DNA from: Nocardioides cremeus
Lineage (GTDB): Bacteria > Actinomycetota > Actinomycetes > Propionibacteriales > Nocardioidaceae
Direction of reading: 5' to 3'
Assembly (NCBI RefSeq): GCF_030518195.1
Contig: NZ_JAULSC010000014.1
Coordinates: 42,059-106,058, forward strand
DNA length: 64,000 nt
Positions 24,947 through 37,703 of this stretch are shown piece after piece. The notes under the pieces are model-generated. The model had not been told where the DNA came from. It saw only the letters and a program-made list of their open reading frames with translations, and did no database searches. Numbering within the stretch: the first letter of the stretch is position 1; each line of letters begins with the position of its first letter. A program made the position numbers and the translations under genes.

Positions 24947-25243
24947 GTGTCGATCAACATCAAGCCCCTCGAGGACCGCATCGTCGTGAAGACGCTCGAG
25001 GCGGAGCAGACCACCGCCTCGGGTCTCGTCATCCCCGACACGGCCAAGGAGAAGCCCCAGGAGGGCGAGGTCGTGGCCGTGGGCCCGGGCCGCTTCAACG
25101 AGGACGGCGACGAGCGCGTCCCGATGGACATCTCCGTGGGCGACAAGGTCATCTACAGCAAGTACGGCGGCACCGAGGTCAAGTACGGCGGCGAGGAGCT
25201 GCTGATCCTCTCGGCGCGCGACGTCCTCGCGATCGTCAACTGA
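24947..25243 (+). CDS. groES: Co-chaperonin GroES
   Basis: A 98-residue 10-kDa chaperonin that caps the GroEL cavity. It shows [21 protein letters not shown] at the N-terminus with the mobile loop [19 protein letters not shown] (about residues 20-38), then VVAVGPGRF and [23 protein letters not shown] 24947 has GGAGG ten bases upstream; the leader is about 100 bases after the CIRCE pair. It forms an operon with groEL, but a strong hairpin lies in the 102-base gap. Heat-shock control by HrcA is shown by the operators. Confidence 0.96.
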   Translation: MSINIKPLEDRIVVKTLEAEQTTASGLVIPDTAKEKPQEGEVVAVGPGRFNEDGDERVPMDISVGDKVIYSKYGGTEVKYGGEELLILSARDVLAIVN

Positions 25244-25249
25244 TCCACC

Positions 25250-25307
25250 GGCCCGGGCGTCATGCCGACCGGTCGCCCTGCGACCCGCGTCGCATGGCGC
25301 CCGGGCC
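25250..25307 (+). terminator. Hairpin between groES and groEL (attenuator or processing site)
   Basis: GGCCCGGGCG (25250-25259) pairs perfectly with CGCCCGGGCC (25298-25307); inside, CATGC (25261-25265) pairs with GCATG (25292-25296). Only a short T run (GTTTC) follows. Partial termination or RNA processing could set different groES and groEL levels. Confidence 0.6.
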
Positions 25308-25330
25308 CGTTTCATCTCCCACACCACTGA

Positions 25331-26968
<1,638 letters not shown>

Positions 26969-27018
26969 TCGGCACTGATCGACACTGATCCACCCGCAGC
27001 GGGGTCACCCGCTGCAGC

Positions 27019-27056
27019 ACGACGGCCCGTCCGGGGAGACCCGGGCGGGCCGTCGT
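27019..27056 (+). terminator. Terminator hairpin after groEL
   Basis: A 17-bp stem with one mismatch (27019-27035 with 27040-27056) around a GAGA loop, followed by CGTTCC. It closes the groESL operon. Confidence 0.8.
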
Positions 27057-27072
27057 CGTTCCCTGGACCGCC

Positions 27073-27124
27073 CGGGACGTCATACGGGCAGGACGTCCGT
27101 CGATGCCAGGCGTATGACGTCCCG
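27073..27124. repeat. 14-bp perfect inverted repeat between convergent genes
   Basis: CGGGACGTCATACG at 27073-27086 is repeated in inverse form at 27111-27124, with a GGACGTCC palindrome at 27091-27098 inside. It lies 18 bases before the end of the minus-strand glycosyltransferase gene and can serve as its terminator, separate from the groEL one. Confidence 0.55.
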
Positions 27125-27142
27125 CGGCGCAGCCGCCGGGGC

Positions 27143-28630
27143 TCAGCCGCGGCAGGTCGGCCGGGGCGCCGGCCGGTCGACGTCGCGGCGCAGGTAGACC
27201 CGGTGGTCGCCGCAGGCGCCGCCCACCTCGACGTAGTGCTCCTCGACCTCCTCGCGCAGCGCGGCGCCGGCCTCCGGCGTCCAGGCGCCGAGGTAGACCC
27301 ACTCGACGAACCAGGTGGGCCGCTCGTCGGAGTCCAGCAGCGCCCGCAGCTGCTCGAGCTCGGGGTCGAGGGTGCGCATCGGCAGGCTCCACAGGTAGCG
27401 GTAGGGCGAGTCCATCCCGCTGGTCAGCTGCAGGTCGGCGCGCCCACCGAAGACGGTGAGGGTGTCGCCGGGCTCCGCGGCCGCGGCCAGCGCCGCGCCG
27501 GTGTCGGCCTCGTCGAGCTCCTGCAGGTCGAGCACCTGCACCGTGCCCCACACCACCAGCGACACCGCGCTCGAGACCGCCGTCGCGACGACCACCGCCC
27601 GCATCGCCAAGCCGCGCTTCGAGCGCCGCCGCACCAGCAGGGCCGCGGCCAGCGCCGTCGACGGCACCAGCACCAGCAGGTAGTCGCGCCAGTAGGAGCC
27701 GCTGGCCACCAGCGCCACGGTGTCGGCGCCCAGCATCGCCAGCACCGCCCAGGTCACGGGTGCGTCGCGACCGACCTCGTCGCGCACGTGCACCAGCAGA
27801 CCGCCGATCACCGCCACCATTCCGGCCCCGGCCGCCACCACCACCAGCAGCGCGGCCCGCTCGGTCGGCGCCGAGGCCGGTTGCGCGGCCAGCACCGCCG
27901 AGGCGTCGGCGCGGAAGCCCCACACGGCGTAGGCCAGCGCCTCGAGCCGTACGCCGGCCGCCGCGGCCCAGCCGACCGTGGCCAGCACCGGCACCGCGGC
28001 CCCCGCTAGGGCTGCGCCGGCGAGGGCCGCACCGCGCCGCAGCGTCACCTCCCGCCCGAGCACCGCGACCAGGAGCAGCGCCCCGCCGAAGACCAGCCCG
28101 CCCACGAGGCTCTGCTTGAGACCCGGCGCGGTCGCCGACACGGTGCCCGCGGCGCCGGCCAGCAGCAGCGCGCGTCGACCGTCGGCCCTGCGCAGCGCCA
28201 GCAGCGCGAGCAGGCAGCCGCCCATCACCAGCGGCAGCGCGAGCAGCTCGCCCTTGGCGGCCACCACGTCGATGAGCGGCGTCACGCACAGCGCCGCCAC
28301 CAGCACCGCGGTCCACCGCGCCGCCGACGCTCCCGCCACCAGCCGGGCGGTCATCGCGGCCAGCAGCACCAGCGCCGCGACGGCCACCGCTCCGAGCACC
28401 CGCACCGTGAGTGGCCCGGCCAGCCAGTCGGCGGCACCGAAGGTGGCCACCAGCAGCGGCGGCCGGTCGACGAAGTAGGGCCCGTAGACGCTCTCGGCGT
28501 CGGGCGCCCAGGCGCGCGCCACGAGCGTGAAGCCCGCCTCGTCGGGGCGCACCGGGCGGAACAGGCCGACCAGCCGCAGCGCACCCGCCACCAGGGCGAC
28601 CAGCAGCACGAGGCGCCGCTCCCGGCCCAT
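27143..28630 (-). CDS. GT-C-fold membrane glycosyltransferase-like protein
   Basis: A 495-residue polytopic membrane protein with about ten hydrophobic segments and a C-terminal soluble part (about residues 400-495). The first outside loop has RPDEAGFTLVARAW (about 28-41), carrying the acidic residue of GT-C transferases, and DRPPLLVATF (about 54-63), as in ArnT/PMT-2-like enzymes that use polyprenyl-phosphate sugars. The acceptor is unknown. GGAGGTG lies before ATG 28630. It is divergent from the ACT-GNAT gene with 120 bases between. No other cell-wall sugar genes are adjacent. Confidence 0.75.
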   Translation of the reverse strand: MGRERRLVLLVALVAGALRLVGLFRPVRPDEAGFTLVARAWAPDAESVYGPYFVDRPPLLVATFGAADWLAGPLTVRVLGAVAVAALVLLAAMTARLVAGASAARWTAVLVAALCVTPLIDVVAAKGELLALPLVMGGCLLALLALRRADGRRALLLAGAAGTVSATAPGLKQSLVGGLVFGGALLLVAVLGREVTLRRGAALAGAALAGAAVPVLATVGWAAAAGVRLEALAYAVWGFRADASAVLAAQPASAPTERAALLVVVAAGAGMVAVIGGLLVHVRDEVGRDAPVTWAVLAMLGADTVALVASGSYWRDYLLVLVPSTALAAALLVRRRSKRGLAMRAVVVATAVSSAVSLVVWGTVQVLDLQELDEADTGAALAAAAEPGDTLTVFGGRADLQLTSGMDSPYRYLWSLPMRTLDPELEQLRALLDSDERPTWFVEWVYLGAWTPEAGAALREEVEEHYVEVGGACGDHRVYLRRDVDRPAPRPTCRG

Positions 28631-28750
28631 CGCCCACCTCCGCCCAGCCTCGCGTCACCGCACGACCCACGACCGAAACGTCGCCGCAACGTCGGTGGGC
28701 CAACGTAGTCCACACCCCGCCGCCGGAGCGGGCGCACGGAGGAGGAACCC

Positions 28751-31233
<2,483 letters not shown>

Positions 31234-31250
31234 GCCGGCGGGGAGCTGAC

Positions 31251-32159
31251 GTGGGCGCCGGGCACGACCACGGGGCGGGTGCGAACCGCACCCGCCTGAG
31301 CCTCGCGCTCGCCCTGACCGGTGTGGTCGTCGTCGCCCAGGCGGTCGGCTCGATCGTCACCGGCAGCCTGGCGCTGCTGGTCGACACCGCCCACATGCTC
31401 ACCGACACCGTCGGGCTGGGCATGGCCCTGGTGGCCAGCGTGCTGATGACCCGGCCGGCCACCGACCGGCACACCTGGGGGCTGCGGCGCGCCGAGGTGA
31501 TCGCCGCGCTGGCCCAGGCCGCGCTGCTGCTGGCGGTGGGCGGCTTCGCGCTCGTCGAGGGCGTACGACGCCTGGTCACCCCCGCCGACGTGCCCTCGAC
31601 GTCGCTGCTGGTCTTCGGCGTGGTCGGTCTGGCGGCCAACCTCGTCGCGCTGGTGGTGCTGACCGGCGGCCGCCGGTCGAACCTCAACATGCGCGCGGCG
31701 TACCTCGAGGTGCTCAACGACGCGCTGGGCTCGGTGGCGGTGATCGTGAGCGCGGTGCTGATCGCCGCCTTCGGGTGGGTGCGCGCCGACAGCGTCGCGG
31801 GCCTGCTGATCGCGCTGCTGATCCTGCCGCGCACCCTGCTCCTGTTGCGCGACAGCACCCGGGTGCTGCTCGAGTCGGTGCCGCCGGGCCTCGACCTGGC
31901 CGACGTGCGCCGCCACATCCTGCAGGTGCGCCACGTCGTCGACGTGCACGACCTGCACGTCACCCGGGTCTCCTCCGACCTGCCGGTGCTGACCGCCCAC
32001 GTGACCATGCAGCGGGCCTGCTTCGAGTCGGGGCACTCCGGCGAGGTGCTGCGCGAGCTGCAGGAGTGCGTGGCCGAGCACTTCGACGTCGCCATCGAGC
32101 ACTCGACCTTCCAGATCGAGCCCGAGGGCCACGCCGGCACCGAGCACGCCCACCACTGA
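31251..32159 (+). CDS. Cation diffusion facilitator (CDF) heavy-metal exporter
   Basis: A 302-residue membrane antiporter for zinc or similar divalent metals. There are six hydrophobic segments in the first 200 residues. Metal-site motifs are DTAHMLTDTVGL in helix 2 (about residues 44-55, HxxxD) and LEVLNDALGSVAVI in helix 5 (about 150-163). A cytoplasmic ferredoxin-like domain follows (about 210-290), and both termini are His-rich (GHDHG, EHAHH), as in zinc-type CDFs. GGGGAG lies five bases before GTG 31251. It lies 17 bases after guaB and may be co-transcribed with it. Confidence 0.9.
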   Translation: MGAGHDHGAGANRTRLSLALALTGVVVVAQAVGSIVTGSLALLVDTAHMLTDTVGLGMALVASVLMTRPATDRHTWGLRRAEVIAALAQAALLLAVGGFALVEGVRRLVTPADVPSTSLLVFGVVGLAANLVALVVLTGGRRSNLNMRAAYLEVLNDALGSVAVIVSAVLIAAFGWVRADSVAGLLIALLILPRTLLLLRDSTRVLLESVPPGLDLADVRRHILQVRHVVDVHDLHVTRVSSDLPVLTAHVTMQRACFESGHSGEVLRELQECVAEHFDVAIEHSTFQIEPEGHAGTEHAHH

Positions 32160-32181
32160 GCCGCCCACCGGCGCCAAGCGT

Positions 32182-32187
32182 TAGCCT
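32182..32187 (+). promoter_or_regulatory. -10 hexamer TAGCCT, guaB3
   Basis: TAGCCT is followed by six bases and GTG 32194. Confidence 0.55.
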
Positions 32188-32193
32188 TGCGCG

Positions 32194-33300
32194 GTGAGCG
32201 AGATCGAGATCGGCCGCGCCAAGCGGGCCCGCCGGGCCTACTCCTTCGACGACGTCGCGATCGTGCCCTCCCGGCGCACGCGCGACCCCGAGGAGGTCAG
32301 CACGCACTGGCAGATCGACGCCTACCGCTTCGACCTGCCGGTGATGGCCGCGCCGATGGACTCGGTGATGTCGCCGAGCACCGCGATCGCCTTCGGTCGC
32401 CACGGCGGCCTGGGCGTGCTCAACCTCGAGGGCCTGTGGACCCGCTACGAGGACCCCGAGCCGCTCCTCGAGGAGGTCGCCGGGCTGACCGGTACCGAGG
32501 CCACCCGCCGGATGCAGGAGATCTACCTCGAGCCGGTCAAGGCCGAGCTGATCACCCAGCGCCTGCGCGAGGTCCGCGAGTCGGGGGTGACCGTCGCCGG
32601 GTCGCTCTCGCCCCAGCGCACCAAGGAGTTCGCCAAGACCGTCGTCGACGCCGGCGTCGACATGTTCGTCATCCGCGGCACCACCGTCTCGGCCGAGCAC
32701 GTCTCCAGCCAGTCCGAGCCGCTGAACCTCAAGGAGTTCATCTACGAGCTCGACGTGCCCGTCATCGTCGGCGGCTGCGCGACCCACCAGGCGGCGCTGC
32801 ACCTGATGCGCACCGGCGCGGCCGGCGTGCTGGTCGGCTTCGGTGGGGGAGCCGCCCACACCACCCGCACCGTGCTGGGCGTCGCGGTGCCGATGGCCTC
32901 CGCGGTCGCCGACGTCGCCGCCGCGCGCCGCGACTACCTCGACGAGTCGGGTGGGCGCTACGTCCACGTCATCGCCGACGGCTCGATCGGCCGGTCCGGC
33001 GACATCGCCAAGGCGATCGCCTGCGGCGCCGACGCGGTGATGGTCGGCTCGCCGTTCGCCCGGGCCAGCGACGCCCCGGGGCGCGGCTTCCACTGGGGCA
33101 CCGAGGCGCACCACGCCGAGCTGCCCCGCGGCCAGCGGGTGCAGTTCGAGACCGTCGGCACCTTCGAGGAGATCCTCTTCGGCCCCTCCCGGGTCGCCGA
33201 CGGCACCATGAACCTCATCGGGGCGCTGCGTCGGTCGATGGCCACCACCGGCTACACCGACTGCAAGGAGTTCCAGCGCGTCGAGGTCGTCGTCGAGTAG
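32194..33300 (+). CDS. guaB3: GuaB3-family IMP dehydrogenase-related protein
   Basis: A 368-residue barrel protein related to IMP dehydrogenase but without CBS domains. It begins with RRAYSFDDVAIVPSRRTRD and has PVMAAPMDSVMSP and HVIADGSIGRSGDIAKAIACGADAVM. At the place of the catalytic loop GPGSICTTR of the guaB product it reads GGGAAHTTR, so the usual active Cys is replaced by His. This makes the exact reaction uncertain. The guaB2-guaB3-choD order known in mycobacteria is partly kept here (choD-like gene at 42729). It starts at GTG 32194. Confidence 0.93.
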   Translation: MSEIEIGRAKRARRAYSFDDVAIVPSRRTRDPEEVSTHWQIDAYRFDLPVMAAPMDSVMSPSTAIAFGRHGGLGVLNLEGLWTRYEDPEPLLEEVAGLTGTEATRRMQEIYLEPVKAELITQRLREVRESGVTVAGSLSPQRTKEFAKTVVDAGVDMFVIRGTTVSAEHVSSQSEPLNLKEFIYELDVPVIVGGCATHQAALHLMRTGAAGVLVGFGGGAAHTTRTVLGVAVPMASAVADVAAARRDYLDESGGRYVHVIADGSIGRSGDIAKAIACGADAVMVGSPFARASDAPGRGFHWGTEAHHAELPRGQRVQFETVGTFEEILFGPSRVADGTMNLIGALRRSMATTGYTDCKEFQRVEVVVE

Positions 33301-33331
33301 CCAGGTGTCGTGACCACGCCGTGAGCACCTC

Positions 33332-34162
33332 GTGAGCATCGCGACCACCGCCCTGCGCGTCGCCGCCGGCCAGGCAGCGGCCGCGCCGGGCGACCTCGAC
33401 GCCAACCTGCGCACCACCGCGCGCCTGGCCGCCCTGGCCGGAGACCAGGGGGTGCGGGTGCTGGTGCTGCCCGAGGCGTTCCTGACCGGGTACGACGCCG
33501 CCGTCTTCGCAGGCGCCCTGCCCGGGCCCGCCGACCTCACCGGCGCCCGGCTCGACCCGGTGCGTGAGCAGGTGCGGCGTACCGGCGTGACGGTGGTCGT
33601 CGGCACCGCGCTCGACCGCGGCGCCCGGCGCACGCTCTCGACGCTCGTGGTCCGGCCCGACGAGGCGGTCGCCGACGGCGTCGGTGTCCACCTGCCCTAC
33701 GACAAGCAGCACGTCGACCGGCCCGAGCGGCAGTGGTTCGAGGCCGGCGACCACGGCGCCTCCGTGGTCGTCGACGGCGTCGAGCTGGGGCTGTCCACCT
33801 GCTACGACGGCTGCTTCCCCGAGCACGCCCGGGCCGCCAGCGACGCCGGCGCGCTCGGCTACCTGTGCTCGGCGGCGTACTTCCCCGGCGGCGCCCACCG
33901 CCGCGACCTCTACTACGCCGCCCGCGCGCTCGACAACGGCTTCTACGTCGTCCTCTCCGGGCTCACCGGCAGCTGCGGCGCCAGCTCGTTCATCGGTGGT
34001 TCGGCCGTCTACGACCCCGAGGGCCACCCGCTGGCCCGGCTGGGGGAGGAGGAGGGCCTGGCCATCGCCGAGATCCAGCCCGAGCTGGTGACCGCGACCC
34101 GCGAGCGGCACCGGATGCACCACGAGCACCGCGACGACCTCGGAGACCGCGTCCGGGTCTGA
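33332..34162 (+). CDS. Nitrilase-superfamily carbon-nitrogen hydrolase
   Basis: A 276-residue cytoplasmic amidase-like enzyme. The catalytic triad is visible: Glu in VLVLPEAFLTGYD (about residue 48), Lys in LPYDKQHV (about 125) and Cys in LGLSTCYDGCFPEHAR (about 156). The substrate is a small amide, but which one is unclear; branch members act on omega-amides, N-carbamoyl compounds or deaminated glutathione. GTG 33332 is the likely start with only a weak ribosome site, 31 bases after guaB3. It may belong to the same transcript. Confidence 0.88.
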   Translation: MSIATTALRVAAGQAAAAPGDLDANLRTTARLAALAGDQGVRVLVLPEAFLTGYDAAVFAGALPGPADLTGARLDPVREQVRRTGVTVVVGTALDRGARRTLSTLVVRPDEAVADGVGVHLPYDKQHVDRPERQWFEAGDHGASVVVDGVELGLSTCYDGCFPEHARAASDAGALGYLCSAAYFPGGAHRRDLYYAARALDNGFYVVLSGLTGSCGASSFIGGSAVYDPEGHPLARLGEEEGLAIAEIQPELVTATRERHRMHHEHRDDLGDRVRV

Positions 34163-34182
34163 CGTCCTCCGGCCCGAGGGGC

Positions 34183-34188
34183 TAGGAT
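34183..34188 (+). promoter_or_regulatory. -10 hexamer TAGGAT, alpha-amylase gene
   Basis: TAGGAT lies about 40 bases before GTG 34229, which has its own GGGAG site, so this message has a short normal leader. Confidence 0.4.
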
Positions 34189-34228
34189 CGGCGGGCTCTG
34201 TGACCGTCATCACTCTCGGGAGACGTCC

Positions 34229-37009
34229 GTGAACCGCTTGATCCCTGCCCTGACCAGCGCGCTCGCGCTGGGCCTCCTCGCCACCGGCGCCTCGCTGCCG
34301 AGCGCGGCCGAGCCGGGTGCAGCCGCTGCCCGGCCCGACCGCGCCGGCGACGTCGCCCGTCCGGCGCTGCGCACCGGCCTGACCGACCACAGCTTCTACT
34401 TCGTGATGGCCGACCGGTTCGCCAACGGCGAGAGCGCCAACGACACCGGCGGCATCGAGGGCGGTCGTCTCGAGCACGGCTTCGACCCCACCGCCAAGGG
34501 CTTCTTCAACGGCGGCGACCTCGTCGGCCTGCGCGAGCAGCTCGACTACATCGAGGGCCTGGGCACCGACGCGATCTGGCTGACCCCGGTCTTCGAGAAC
34601 AAGGCCGTCCAGCTCGAGGACGGACCCTCCGCGGGCTACCACGGCTACTGGATCACCGACTTCACGCGCATCGACCCGCACCTGGGCACCAACGCCGACC
34701 TGGCCGACCTGGTCGACGCCGCGCACGAGCGGGGCATGAAGGTCTTCTTCGACATCATCACCAACCACACCGCCGACGTCATCGGCTACGAGGAGGGTGC
34801 GCGCACGGCGTACGTGCCCAAGGACGTCGAGCCCTACCGCACCGCCGACGGCGAGCCCTTCGACGACCGCGACCACGCCGGCGGCGACGACTTCCCCGAG
34901 CTCGACGCGCAGACCTCCTTCCCCTACACCCCGGTGCTCGAGGAGGGTGAGGAGGACCTCAAGGTCCCGGCCTGGCTCAACGACCCGACGCTTTACCACA
35001 ACCGCGGCAACACCACCTTCACCGGCGAGGACAGCCAGTACGGCGACTTCTTCGGCCTCGACGACCTCTTCACCGAGCACCCGACCGTGCGGGAGGGGAT
35101 GATCGACATCTACCGCACCTGGGTCGACGAGCTCGGCATCGACGGGTTCCGCATCGACACCATGAAGCACGTCGACGACCCGTTCTGGCAGGCGTTCGGG
35201 CCGGGGCTGCTCGACTACGCCCGCAGTCACGGCAAGCCCGACTTCTTCATGTTCGGCGAGGTCGCGCTCGACGGCGCCGACGCCGCCGCCAAGGCCTTCA
35301 CCGCCGGCTACACGACCCGCGCGGGCATGCAGTCGGTGCTCGACTTCCCGTTCCAGTGGGCGGCGCGCGACTTCGCCTCGCGCAGCACCAGCGCCGCCGA
35401 CCTGGCCCGCTTCTTCGTCGACGACGACTTCTACACCGACGCCGACTCCAACGCCTACGCGCTGCCCACCTTCCTCGGCAACCACGACATGGGCCGCTTC
35501 GGGCACTTCGTCGGCGCCGACAACCCGGGGGCCGGCGAGGCCGAGCTGCTGCGTCGCGACCGCCTGGGTCACGAGCTGATGTTCTTCTCGCGCGGCAACC
35601 CGGTCGTCTACTACGGCGACGAGCAGGGCTTCACCGGCACCGGCGGCGACCAGCTGGCCCGGCAGACGATGTTCGCCAGCCAGGTGCCGGAGTACGCCGA
35701 CGACACCCAGCTCGGCACCGAGGCGAAGACCCCGGCCACCGACAGCCTCGACCCGACGCACCCGCTCTACCGCCGCATCGCCCGCCTCGACCGGCTCACC
35801 GAGCGCCACCCGGCGCTGCGCGACGGCGCCCACCAGGTGCGGCTGGGCCAGGACGGCCCCGGGGTGGCCGCCTTCTCGCGCCTCGACCGCGACCAGCAGC
35901 GCGAGTACGTCGTGCTGCTCAACAACGCGAGCACCGAGCGCTCGGCGAAGGTCCCCACCTGGGTCCGCAAGGGCGCCTTCCGCAAGGTCTACGGCCCGGG
36001 GGAGCGGCGGGTGCGCACCAACGGCTCCGGCGCGATGCGCGTGCAGGTGCCCGCCCTGTCCACCGTGGTGTACGCCGCCACCGAGCGGTTGGCGCCCTCG
36101 CGCCGGGCCCCGGCGATCACGGTGCGCACCCCGCGCGCCAGCGCCGTCGACCGTGGCCGGATGCTGGTCGGGGCGCGGGTGGCCGGTCGCTCCTTCGCCG
36201 AGGTGACCTTCCAGGCCCGCGTCGGCGACGGCGCCTGGCAGAGCATCGGCACCGACGACTCGGCGCCCTACCGGGTCTTCCACGACACCAGCGCGCTGGC
36301 GACCGGCACCCCGGTGCGCTACCGCGCCGCGGTCCTCGACAACGCCGGCCACGCCCGGCTGGCGAGGTCGCGGGGCGCCGAGGTCGCCGCGCCGGCGATC
36401 GCGCTGAGCACCTCCGGCTCCGGCGGCACGGTCAGCAGCATCGACCCGGTCACGGTCAGCGCCGAGGTCCAGCCCGAGCGGCCCACCCAGTCGGTGCGCT
36501 TCGAGCGCCGGGTCGGGCCCGACGGGGAGTGGGAGGTGCTCGGCACCGACACGTCCTCGCCGGCCTACCAGGTCACCGACGACGTCGAGGGGCTCGAGCT
36601 CGGCACCGAGCTCACCTACCGTGCGGTTCTCCTCGAGGCGGGCGCCGAGCCGGTGACCAGCGACGAGGTCACGGTGCGCACGGCCGCGCCGCAGCCGGCC
36701 CGCGACAGCGTCACGCTCGCGGGCAGCCTGCAGGACGAGCTCGGCTGCCCGGCCGACTGGCAGCCCGACTGCGCGGCCACGCACCTGGCCTTCGACGAGA
36801 CCGACGGCCGCTGGCACGCGACCTTCACGCTGCCCGCGGGCAGCTACGAGTGGAAGGTCGCCGTCGACGACTCGTGGGACGAGAACTACGGGGCGGGCGG
36901 AGCGGCCGGGGGAGACAACCTGGTGCTGGACGTGCCGGTCGGTGGTGCGGCGTACACCTTCACCTGGGACCAGGTCACGCACGTGCCCTCGGTGTCACCT
37001 GCGTCGTAG
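34229..37009 (+). CDS. Secreted multidomain GH13 alpha-amylase
   Basis: A 926-residue exported glycoside hydrolase for starch-like glucans. The signal peptide (NRLIPALTSALALGLLATGASLPSAAE) is followed by the GH13 barrel: YHGYWITDF, FDIITNHTADV (region I), GFRIDTMKHV with the nucleophile Asp near 308, FMFGEVA with the acid Glu near 343, and FLGNHDMGRF with the third Asp near 418. A beta domain follows to about 620, then two beta-sandwich repeats (about 625-820), and a C-terminal pullulanase-type starch-binding module (about 824-926; GSLQDELGCPADWQPDC, YEWKVAVDDSWDENYG). GGGAG lies six bases before GTG 34229. Confidence 0.92.
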   Translation: MNRLIPALTSALALGLLATGASLPSAAEPGAAAARPDRAGDVARPALRTGLTDHSFYFVMADRFANGESANDTGGIEGGRLEHGFDPTAKGFFNGGDLVGLREQLDYIEGLGTDAIWLTPVFENKAVQLEDGPSAGYHGYWITDFTRIDPHLGTNADLADLVDAAHERGMKVFFDIITNHTADVIGYEEGARTAYVPKDVEPYRTADGEPFDDRDHAGGDDFPELDAQTSFPYTPVLEEGEEDLKVPAWLNDPTLYHNRGNTTFTGEDSQYGDFFGLDDLFTEHPTVREGMIDIYRTWVDELGIDGFRIDTMKHVDDPFWQAFGPGLLDYARSHGKPDFFMFGEVALDGADAAAKAFTAGYTTRAGMQSVLDFPFQWAARDFASRSTSAADLARFFVDDDFYTDADSNAYALPTFLGNHDMGRFGHFVGADNPGAGEAELLRRDRLGHELMFFSRGNPVVYYGDEQGFTGTGGDQLARQTMFASQVPEYADDTQLGTEAKTPATDSLDPTHPLYRRIARLDRLTERHPALRDGAHQVRLGQDGPGVAAFSRLDRDQQREYVVLLNNASTERSAKVPTWVRKGAFRKVYGPGERRVRTNGSGAMRVQVPALSTVVYAATERLAPSRRAPAITVRTPRASAVDRGRMLVGARVAGRSFAEVTFQARVGDGAWQSIGTDDSAPYRVFHDTSALATGTPVRYRAAVLDNAGHARLARSRGAEVAAPAIALSTSGSGGTVSSIDPVTVSAEVQPERPTQSVRFERRVGPDGEWEVLGTDTSSPAYQVTDDVEGLELGTELTYRAVLLEAGAEPVTSDEVTVRTAAPQPARDSVTLAGSLQDELGCPADWQPDCAATHLAFDETDGRWHATFTLPAGSYEWKVAVDDSWDENYGAGGAAGGDNLVLDVPVGGAAYTFTWDQVTHVPSVSPAS

Positions 37010-37036
37010 GCGGCACCCTCTGGGAGGATGCCGGGC

Positions 37037-37501
37037 GTGAGCGAGGACGTGCCCGATGTCGTGGTCATCCACACCGACGGGGCGTGCGTGCCCAACCCCG
37101 GTCCCGGCGGGTGGGGCGCCCTGCTGCGGCAGGGCTCCCACGAGCTCGAGCTCTGCGGAGGCGAGGCCGGCTCGACGACCAACAACCGGATGGAGCTGAC
37201 CGCGCCGATCATGGCGCTGACGGCCCTGAAGCGACCGGTGCGCGTCGAGCTCTACACCGACAGCACCTACGTGCGCTCGGGCATCACCACCTGGGTGGCG
37301 GGCTGGATGCGCAACGGCTGGCGCACCTCGGCCAAGCAGCCGGTCAAGAACGTCGACCTGTGGCAGCAGCTGCACGCGGCCTGCGAGCGCCACGACGTGC
37401 ACTGGCACTGGGTCAAGGGCCACGCCGGCGACGAGGGCAACGAGCGGGCCGACCGGCTGGCGGCGCGCGGGCTGGCCGAGGCGGTCGCGGGCGCGCGTTG
37501 A
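37037..37501 (+). CDS. rnhA: Ribonuclease HI
   Basis: A 154-residue endonuclease that cuts RNA in RNA-DNA hybrids. The four metal-binding acids are in [44 protein letters not shown] and GNERADRLA, with the basic handle [21 protein letters not shown] and the catalytic His loop KGHAGDEGN. The GGGAGG site at 37022-37027 touches the ATG at 37028 and so cannot serve it; it is nine bases from GTG 37037, which is chosen. It follows the amylase after 27 bases and ends in a perfect terminator. Confidence 0.95.
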   Translation: MSEDVPDVVVIHTDGACVPNPGPGGWGALLRQGSHELELCGGEAGSTTNNRMELTAPIMALTALKRPVRVELYTDSTYVRSGITTWVAGWMRNGWRTSAKQPVKNVDLWQQLHAACERHDVHWHWVKGHAGDEGNERADRLAARGLAEAVAGAR

Positions 37502-37534
37502 ACCGCCCCCGGTGAGCTTGTCACCGGGGGCGGT
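37502..37534 (+). terminator. Terminator after rnhA
   Basis: A perfect 14-bp stem (37502-37515 with 37521-37534) with loop GCTTG begins right after the rnhA stop codon. Confidence 0.8.
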
Positions 37535-37565
37535 CCATTGCCCTGGAGGACCGTTGGACGGGGGC

Positions 37566-37703
37566 CTAGGCCACCAGCTGCACGAGCAACCCTGCGCTGA
37601 TGGTCGCGCCGGTCACCAGGCACGTCGCGGCGAGCAAGCCCGACGCGACGTCGTCCTCCACGCACCGTGCCAGGTGCGCGCGGGCTGAGTGGAGCAGGTG
37701 CAT
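37566..37703 (-). CDS. 45-residue predicted membrane peptide, coupled to secreted-protein gene
   Basis: Not recognised. ATG 37703 overlaps the stop codon of the upstream gene by one base (TGATG), so it can be translated by re-initiation. The peptide has a charged, His/Arg-containing N-terminal half (HSARAHLARCVEDDV) and a hydrophobic C-terminal half (GLLAATCLVTGATISAGLLV) long enough to cross the membrane once. It ends in TAG at 37566. Small size and lack of homologue recognition keep confidence low; coupling is the main support. Confidence 0.4.
   Translation of the reverse strand: MHLLHSARAHLARCVEDDVASGLLAATCLVTGATISAGLLVQLVA

Noticed and set aside
37028..37036. ATG 37028 as the rnhA start
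   Set aside because: The only good ribosome site, GGGAGG, abuts this ATG and cannot serve it; GTG 37037 is nine bases away and is preferred.
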